Origin: Reticulitermes lucifugus
Taxonomy: Eukaryota > Arthropoda > Insecta > Blattodea > Rhinotermitidae
Length of the DNA stretch: 53,539 nt
Direction of reading: 5' to 3'
Assembly: GCA_026260175.1 (NCBI GenBank)
Contig: JAKCWW010002379.1
Location: 4,623 to 58,161 of the forward strand
Position numbers and translations under genes: made by a program. Below are positions 46,311-53,539 of this stretch, piece by piece. Under the pieces are notes generated by a model that saw only the letters and a program-made list of their open reading frames with translations, made no database searches and was not told the DNA's origin. Within the stretch, counting starts at the first letter, position 1. Every line of letters begins with the position of its first letter.

Positions 46311-46544
46311 CTGAATAAAATGTTCTCAGGCTAGCAGCCGTCGTCAGATTGCTTAATGGTGAGTAAACCAACGTTTTGAGGACTATCCCTGCCCTAGTCA
46401 TCAGGGAACTGACTACCTCTGACGCAGACAGATTTCAGAGGTACTCAGTTCCCTGATGACAAGGGCAGAGATGGTTCTCAAAACGTTGGTTTACTCACCA
46501 TTAAGCAATCTGCATGGCTGCTAGCCCCAGTACATTTTATTCAG
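46311..46544. mobile_element. Hairpin element, 110-base arms and 12-base loop (family C)
   Basis: The left arm 46311-46422 and right arm 46435-46544 are near-perfect inverted repeats, from CTGAATAAAATGTTCTCAGG through GGCTAGCAGCC, GATTGCTTAATGGTGAGTAA and ACCAACGTTTTGAGGAC to TCATCAGGGAACTGA. No coding potential is seen. Each arm contains CTGATGA followed 20 bases later by AAAACGTTGGTT. The whole element could fold into one long hairpin. Confidence 0.88.
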
Positions 46545-48829
46545 AGTACATTACAACAACACATTTAATTTTCTCTAACAATTTTTTATTTACATCTTCA
46601 TCTTTGACAGTCAATACCATATCGGTTTTACATAGCCCTTACTTTATTTTGCCCATACAGTTGGACACTATACAGACCATTTCACATCATGCCAGGCAGT
46701 GAACTGCTGAATGCTATTTAAATTTACTGTCAGGCTCAACATCTTCTACATAAATGTACTGCAGCTAATACTAGGTTTTTGCTCATTGTATTAAAGAAGG
46801 TGCCGGAAAGTTTTGGCTCAACACGTTGAAGTTAATATTAAGTACTTACCATATTTAAAGAAGGGGATGGAAATGGTTTCCTTTGGTTTGCAGACATGTG
46901 TCATGCATAACAAACACACTGATCAATGCACATCAAAGCTCTGCTTGTAAAGTTGGAAACACTATATTCTGCTTTATTTCTGGTCATCTACAGTGGAAAT
47001 ATTACTATACACTTTATCTTTTAGGTGGCCAGGGTAGTGTAGGCCAAATAGCAACTAGGGCTCCAGGCTGGGCAGACCAGAGTTCAAATTCCGGTTGGAG
47101 GAAATTTTGTCTCCAAACATGTCCAGACCAGGTCTGGGACCCAACCAGCTTCCACTTCAATGGGTACCAGGGGTTCTTTCCCTGGGGTGTAATGCTGCTG
47201 GAGTGTGATGACCACTCACCTCCATCTAGCACCAAGGTTGAGACTGAGTGAAGCTATACCTCTACTCCCCCTCTGTACCTTCATGGCATCTACAGGACAA
47301 CTTTACCCCTATCCTTTAATAAGCCCAACAAGCAAAATCACATGGGTTGAGATTTGGTGAATCAGGAGGCTACAATCCCCTGCTTATCATTCTGTCACCA
47401 AAAACATTCTGTAAGCAATGCACAAAACTTAATTAAACATCATACTATCATAGCACAAATGGTGCTGCAATGTGTGAAACATATCCGAGTGAATCTAAGA
47501 TCACGAAAAAAAAGGGCTGGAAGGGGCCATGTTGAAGGATAACATGTATAGTAATAATTCTGGCACTGTAGACAAACTGAAATAAGACTTCAGAATAATA
47601 CCTTGTGCTGATGGTAAGATTTTTTTAATTAAATGATATGTTGTGCTTTGATAACATGACCTCTATTAAAATTAAAATTTAGCACACAGAGCACATCTTC
47701 CAGATGTTCTCTCCAACTCTAGAATTTAAGCAGCAGCTGAAAACTTTTTCACATATTTGCAAACTGTCATCATGTTTGGAAGAGCTGCATCAGGAAACTT
47801 TCATCTGAATTTACAGTGATACTTCCTGCAGGATCACAATTTGTTACACACATCATACACAAACATGTAACATTGTAGTGGTACCTCCAACTGAAGACTG
47901 GCTTCATGACTACAGGCATGTAAAAACCTCTGTGCGACTAGCAAGTTTCGGCAGCTTGGTAAGTCAGCCAAATTCCATGCTATATGGTAGCTGAAGCAAA
48001 GTGACCAATAACATGGGCCACATAAAGTAAGACCATATTATCAGACAGTATGTAAGTACCTGATGTTTCTCTATGAAGTGCACGCACAATATCTATACTT
48101 AAAAGAAGACATTGAGAATTTTTAAAATCTGAGTAGCTGAACAATTCAGTTCTTCATTATTTATGTGCTGACACAACAGCCATAAGGTCAATTACACAGT
48201 ACAGAAATACTAAACAAAATACAATTCAGTTTTTGGTTATTAATGTGCTGGAACAACAGCCACAGGGCCAATTACAGAGAGAGCACTATACCACAAAACA
48301 AAGTACACCAAAAACAACCTACAAGTGAAAGCCCACAGAAAAGGCAGAACAGGAACAAGTGACATCAGGTAACAAAAAGCATTACTAATATTTGCATAGT
48401 TCAGTTAACAGATGATTTATTGAGATCAATTTGTTCCTGGATGTACTGCTATCACTACAGACAGCATCAGCAATAATACAATACAATTTATTAAATAAAC
48501 AGAAGACTATAAACAATACAAAATAAAATGCAAAACAGAAGAAATTATATACAGTGAAACCCGCCTCAGGCAACCCTGCTTACAAAGTTTTCACAACCAA
48601 CATGTTAGAAAAATTCAGTACCAAAATATTCCCATATAATTAACACATGCTGTCCTTCCAATATGTTTCCTGTTATAAAGAATTTCCCACCTCAGAAGCA
48701 TCACAAATTCATGACACAACAAATTTTTCACCCACTTAATACATTTTCGCATCGAAACCTTAAACAAGTTCCCACTCCTTGAAATTGTAACCAGCACTCT
48801 CTGTTCATAACATTAATCTCCAAGATCAT
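46545..48829. other. CpG-poor intronic DNA apart from one SINE
   Basis: Outside the SINE at 47023-47300 no feature is supported. A near-duplicate phrase, ACAATTCAGTT followed by TTAT-ATGTGCTG, occurs at about 48140 and 48222, a local tandem duplication of roughly 80 bases. Confidence 0.4.
47023..47300 (+). repeat. SINE family 1, full-length, CpG-depleted copy
   Basis: The head GGTGGCCAGGGTAGTGTAGG and B box GAGTTCAAATTCCGG are followed by GTCCAGACCAGGTCTGGGAC, GTACCAGGGGTTCTTTCCCT, CTCCATCTAGCACCAAGG and CTATACCTCTACTCCCCC. Sites that are CG in the 22.0-kb copy are TG or CA here. Confidence 0.85.
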
Positions 48830-49110
48830 TTCACCCTGGATCAGAGGTACAGATAAGCAACTCAACATTAATCCTAGGTTTGAATCCCAGCACGGGCAGG
48901 AGATTTAGCCCTTCTCCAAGACATCCAGACCTGCTCTGGGGCCCACCCAGCCTCCTATTTGAAGGGCACCAGGGGCTCTTTCCCCAGGGGTAAACCTGAT
49001 GGGGTGTGAGGCTGACCACTCACTTTATCCAGTGCACAGGTGAAGAATGAGTAGCGCCATACATCTGTTCCTCCTATATGCCTTCACAGTGTGGAAAGGG
49101 ACCACTTTGC
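48830..49110 (+). repeat. SINE family 1, full-length, CpG-depleted copy
   Basis: The B box GGTTTGAATCCCAGCACGG precedes CAGACCTGCTCTGGGGCCCA, CCAGCCTCCTATTTGAAGGG, GCTCTTTCCCCAGGGGTAAA and CCTTCACAGTGTGGAAAG. It lies just beyond the 3' end of the CR1/Jockey-like element. Confidence 0.8.
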
Positions 49111-49186
49111 CTTCATTACTTTATCTAAGCACCACTTCTGTACTGAGTCTATGTCAGACTGTAATATTTACAGTCAACAACATTAC

Positions 49187-49640
49187 TCATAATACAATAG
49201 ATCTTCGGATCATCAGCAAACAAGAGATGAAATAGCACATAGATCCACAAATGTAATTAATAAAGACATTAACTATTACAAAAGATTTCATAGTATAAGA
49301 ATAAGAACAGAAGATACCAAAGATATGAACTGGGACTTGTCTGTCAGTCAGACAGCTATGAAGCCAGTTACTGTAACTAGAAGACAGGCCAAAATTGCTA
49401 AGCTTGCATAAGAGCAAGGAGTGAAGAACAATACCAAAAACAGGAACAACATCAGTCTATTTCCAAAACAAAGGGAATTACTGACTAGTTAAACACACAT
49501 TAAAACCATAAGCTAACAGGGGTTAAAATATGGGAATAACCCTTACTGATGAAAGAGGGAACACCATCAAAACCCACACTCTTGTGTGGTTTAAGACAAT
49601 TTATAGCCCTGTTGACATCATCAGTAGCAACAGAAGACAT
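49187..49640 (-). pseudogene. LINE reverse transcriptase fragment
   Basis: DVNRAINCLKPHKSVGFDGV with PSFISKGYSHIL is the first RT block (LKP.KS.G.DG.P). LLCKLSNFGLSSSYSNWLHS with CLTDRQVPV is the following block. NVFINYICGSMCYFISCLLM lies where the FADD catalytic box should be, now lost by frameshift. It is inactive. Confidence 0.8.
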
Positions 49641-50189
49641 TGCAAAAACAGTCCAAAAAAGTCCAAAGCAACAAAATGAAACGAAGAGCTGTAGGAGAAG
49701 GTGATTATAAATGAATTCAAAATTAAAAATAAAAGCAACAGTGTGGTTTTTTGAATGAGTAACCTGGTCATAAATTTTCAGTTGTTGCAAACTCTTGTCT
49801 TTCCTTTTAAAACCTGGCACATATTTCCAAAAAATGTTCAGTCTTAAGCCTTTCATCTACTGATTTTAATAATCACAGTCTATCATACTTGACAGTAATT
49901 TTAACTAGTTTACAAAAATATAAACAGGCAGCAAAATCAGCATTATATTTTTCTTACAAAACCAAGTGACTTTTTCTACAGATGCAGGACCTTAATGTAC
50001 TAGAGAATCAACATGAGAAATTAGACTTCTTATAATACGTCTATGGAACACCCTGATTGAGTGCTTCTATAACAACAGAGCTCAGCTGTTCAATGGCAGA
50101 ATCGGCAGGTGTCTGGCTATATACACAAGGCCAGTCACAATGGATAGAATTTCATGAACAAAGCATAATCACCACATGCATATTTCCAA

Positions 50190-51180
50190 AATAAACTAAA
50201 GGGAACCCGCAAAGAGTACACCATACAACAAACTTAAATGTTGGTGGGGGTGGTAAATATCAGAAAGTACCAGTTCAAAATTTGATATACTGACACTAAC
50301 ATCAGTAAAATCAGAAAAAAAACAGATCAAGAATAGTCTTGCTTGGAACCATGTAGTTGTATTGCTCAATTCCAAATAGCTTACACCACTATGAACAGTG
50401 TCACCTTCAATTTCAGTATAGTATTGTGAGTCACTTGGTGAAAGCCACAATTCCAGTCACAGTTGTGAACATTAAAATCCACTAAAAGAACAACATGAAA
50501 ACAGTGAGAATTTAACTGAGATTCCCAAGTATTAAAATAATGTTCAATGGTTTAATAGCACTTTAGCCTTTAAATAACTGGTTGGTATCTAAATTTTAGC
50601 ACATGGTTTATGAAAAACATATTATTTGAACAGAAAAACATAAAATTATGAAATCAATGGCATTTTGTGGAAAATAAACCACAGACTATGCAGCATGTCT
50701 AAAATGCAATAAATTTCCTTGTTGCCTAACTACATAAAATGAATTTCTAAGGGTGTGCTCCTTTTACGTGCGTTCGCATATACGAACGTAGGTCGTTTAA
50801 AGGTTGAAGTAAAAAATTACTACTAATGGGCAAACTGAAGCCATCTAAAATTGCATTTTCAATTTATACTCACTCTTCAGTATGTTCAAGATCATAATAA
50901 CATTTGAAACTAGCAACTGAATAATGAACAGTGATAAGTGCACTGCCACCACATGATTCAGTCAGAAAAGTCCTCTGCATGTTGGAAAGCAGAATACAGA
51001 TTAGGAAACAGGATGTGACTGTAAAATATAAATTAATCCATGTCCCAGTATTACAGGTAATTTTGTAATCATGGCCACAAACACTATGATAGATGGTGGT
51101 ACATCTGGTATGTAATCTCCTAACATATTGATAAGAAATATCAACATAATCAGAATGGCAAATCGGCGACACATCCATTG
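50190..51180 (-). pseudogene. LINE endonuclease domain, broken
   Basis: TGTWINLYFTVTSCFL aligns with the ETWL motif, and CGGSALITVHYSVASFKCYY with the RGGGV.I.V motif of LINE AP endonucleases (51.0-50.88 kb). About 400 bases on, FFSDFTDVSVSISNFELVLS and DIYHPH match the C-terminal SDH/SDPYHP motif region. The active-site Asp-His is damaged. Confidence 0.7.
50764..50805. other. CpG cluster with a short palindrome in CpG-poor DNA
   Basis: TTTTACGTGCGTTCGCATAT then ACGAACGTAGGTCGTT holds seven CpGs in about 40 bases. CGTTCG-CATATA-CGAACG is a perfect inverted repeat. The neighbouring kilobase has almost none. It lies within the LINE's endonuclease region but breaks its reading. Confidence 0.6.
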
Positions 51181-52189
51181 TCTGACAAGGGGTATTAAGG
51201 TACTGGATCGAGTAATTACAATAGGGACGGAGAAAGGGACAGAAAAACCAATGTTTGCATCAGGCAAAGGAGGTCTGGATCTGGTTGAAATGACTGAATG
51301 ATCTGAACAAAATATTTGGCAAGTTTAAGTCGACCACAGAACGGAGCAATCAAGCAACCACTGGCCTAAACACTGATGTTATGGATAAGAGAAAAATCAT
51401 GCTTGACCACAGGAATGTGGATGGAGGCAAATTAATTTAATTTAGTTTTTAGCTTGGTGCAGACTAATAGGAGATGAAAAGTGATTTGTTTTTCACCCAT
51501 TTGAGATTATCAGAAGGGAGGACGAGTCAGTTACTTCAGTCATATGGGTCCTTTCTTTTTTGTTAGGCTCAGAATTAAGGCCAAACATTAAAAGCCCAAC
51601 TTCACCTCATCTCTTCTCAGTAAGTGATAAATCCATCAAATGGAAACCTGATGGTTGCCTAAGTTTCACTCCCAGCCCCAGCAAGCACATCAGCAGCAGC
51701 TACAGCCAAGTGATTAACCAGTATGGATTTTTGCAAGCTGCTGGCTCCACCTGGATCCTTGTCACTGTCTGCAGTCAGCACCAAACTGATAGAGGTCTTG
51801 GCTGGCTGTGACATAACGTTACTTAATTCATCAAAAAGCTTGCTTAGCTGGGAACCAGCACTGAAGGCTAATGACAGCTGTGGCTGCTGACCCAATTTCA
51901 TTAGATGCATGGAGTCTTTTAAATTCTTAAGTTGCAACTTTGGGAATGCATTATCAGTTTTTAAAAGAAAAACATCTTTGCTAAATTTATGCAGTGCACC
52001 AATGATCTAACGAGGTCAGGTGTACCGACCTCATTCTAACACATCGTCTCAAACTGAACACTGAGAGCATCATATCTGTCACTGTCAAAGACTGAAGGCA
52101 ACTTGAGTGACCTCTATCTGGTGATACAACTTTTTGGATGTCAGAAGTGAATAATTTTAACATAGGCAGCACACTTATATGTGGTGGCC

Positions 52190-52480
52190 CCAGATTTGAT
52201 GTAACATCCATGTATCATGTCACTGAATTTTAGGCAACTAAGACAAAAATGGAAGGCACAAGAATCACAACACACTATATATTCCTGTTTTCCATAAGAC
52301 GCCTTAGTACACATGCTACACACAACCCTGGACATGGCCTTACTGTCCACATCAGCAGAAACTCCTAGTGACATGTCTATGCCACAGCACAGCAACATGA
52401 GGTGAACAGCACAAACATGTCCATATGAAAATAGTAACAGATTAAGGACTTGCAGAAAATTCAAGAATACGATCTTTGTA
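52190..52480 (-). pseudogene. LINE ORF1 zinc finger (PHD-like)
   Basis: VVCSMCTKASYGKQEYIVCC followed by DSCAFHFCLSCLKFSD gives Cys/His pairs spaced as in the PHD fingers found in ORF1 of CR1-type LINEs. The expected C..C of the last ligand pair is partly lost in YKCAAY. Confidence 0.7.
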
Positions 52481-52580
52481 TTATAAATGACTACAATAAG
52501 AAATAGTATTAAATGGCAATAAAATTGGTGTTTAATCTTTAATGGATGAATGGGAAAATGCTGCCCAATTAACTGCACAT

Positions 52581-53539
52581 CCTTTCTGTACTAAAGGAAA
52601 ACGACTGTCCTGCAGTGGGCATTTAAATTGAACAGTACTCTGGCCACATCAGAAATTTGGCATTTAAAAAAATGCAGTATGCTAAAGGTTAATACACCTG
52701 AATGGGGAAATAATTACTGAATTTTCATTGCCACATAACATAATTTAAGACACATTATTAGGGACATTTCACAATTTTCCTATATGACACTAAGAGTCTA
52801 TAATGGTATGCATGTTGCTCATGAAACAGAAATTTGTTGTAACCCACCAATACACAATTTTACAGGAGACAGAAAAAACTTGACTGATCCTCAATAGACC
52901 AACACTTAAGCATGTTATGTTTTTACAATAATATAAGTACAAGCAATTTCTTTTGTGGACACAACATTTTGACAGAAGGTGTGTTTGTAACCCAACTGTC
53001 TAGTGATGTGGGAATCTCAGTTTGAAGAACTGTGGGTTACCATATATTGCCGTTTCATGAGCGATGTGTTGAAACTCCCCTTAGGCATGTGGCATCAGTA
53101 CTGACTGTACATATAAGGCAGAGGGTGCAGTCACTGCATGTATTCACAAAGGCCTGAGCTATGGACTGACAAACAGTGTGTTTCAAGTGTACACATGTCA
53201 GGATAGTTATCAATCCCATGAGCTGATTGTAAAAATTCCATGGGTGCCATAACCTGTTGATGGAAAGCTCAGGGCACCACACCTCATCACATGAAACAAT
53301 CAATGATCAGGTCAATGCCATTTATACCAGGCAGGAAAACACAGCTTATGTCCACTGCAGGAGTACATCAAAAAATTTATGAAAATACCTATACAGAATG
53401 TTTAACTTTGTGTGCAATTATGAGGTTATTCCCTATTGTTTGGATAATAAATTAGGAAAAATTTCTCATATTCATGTAAGTACAGCGTGTTTCATAAGTC
53501 CATCCGGGATTTAGAGGCTTGGCCGTGCAGTAGCAAACC
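52581..53539. other. Right-edge DNA, nothing recognised
   Basis: No conserved coding sequence is seen. The last 50 bases (CAGCGTGTTTCATAAGTCCA) look like the start of another repeat that the window cuts. Confidence 0.4.

Larger units (their letters stand above)
49140..52580 (-). mobile_element. Degenerate CR1/Jockey-like LINE
   Basis: Minus-strand pieces in the correct order are a PHD-like zinc finger ORF1 (52.2-52.4 kb), an ORF1 helical part (51.66-51.94 kb), an AP-type endonuclease (50.2-51.2 kb) and a reverse transcriptase (49.19-49.64 kb). No frame is intact. The total of about 3.4 kb is compatible with a moderately shortened full element. It lies upstream of the first visible Crtc exon, in the same orientation. 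Confidence 0.75.

Noticed and set aside
46311..46544. A CRISPR array or rho-independent terminator
   Set aside because: This is eukaryotic DNA. The structure is one long inverted repeat without spacers.
52141..52578. A host PHD-finger gene
   Set aside because: The finger is followed in order by LINE endonuclease and reverse transcriptase pieces, so it is ORF1 of the retrotransposon.
43480..53539. The N-terminal CREB-binding exon of Crtc
   Set aside because: I looked for the NPRKFSEKIAL-type segment on the minus strand and did not find it.

Overview
The window is animal nuclear DNA, most likely from an insect with germline CpG methylation. The only host gene I recognise is Crtc (CREB-regulated transcription coactivator, also called TORC), which runs right to left on the minus strand. 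Its insect-type motifs, together with the style of the SINE and foldback repeats, point to a cockroach- or termite-like (polyneopteran) genome. The species-level placement is inference.

Crtc. Five coding exons chain together in matching intron phase: 43378-43479, 13265-13538, 11162-11285, 10261-10411 and 6786-7016. They carry the counterparts of the SIK/AMPK/MARK-regulated serines of mammalian CRTC2 (the motifs around Ser70, Ser171, Ser275 and Ser307), so the phospho-switch is encoded here. The N-terminal CREB-binding exon is presumably right of 53539. The C-terminal transactivation exons were not recognised between 1 and 6785 and may lie outside the window. The intron between the first two exons is about 29.8 kb.

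Region by region. 1-6785 is intron or 3'-side DNA with decayed repeats and a mariner relic. 7017-10260 is an intron with a second mariner relic and a palindromic element. 11286-13264 is an intron holding a complete minimal hammerhead ribozyme fold, in sense with Crtc. 13539-43377 is the giant intron, and its middle (about 17.9-36.6 kb) is a sharply bounded CpG-rich block. That block is full of SINEs, palindromic MITEs, a hAT, a Tigger-like relic and LINE 3' tails, and two direct copies of one repeat sit at its edges. 36.6-53.5 kb is CpG-poor again. It contains a broken plus-strand multi-copy protein family at 41.0-42.1 kb, a hAT MITE with 8-bp duplications, a 234-bp hairpin element, and a degenerate CR1/Jockey-like LINE on the minus strand (49.1-52.6 kb) with PHD-finger, endonuclease and reverse transcriptase pieces.

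The most interesting signal is the hammerhead ribozyme family. There is one intact fold at 12543-12607, decayed relatives at 13.9 and 39.9 kb, and several palindromic MITE families whose arms repeat the same CTGANGA / stem / GAAACGT grammar. The second is the CpG-rich block inside an intron, where copies of the same repeat families keep their CpGs inside the block and have mostly lost them outside.
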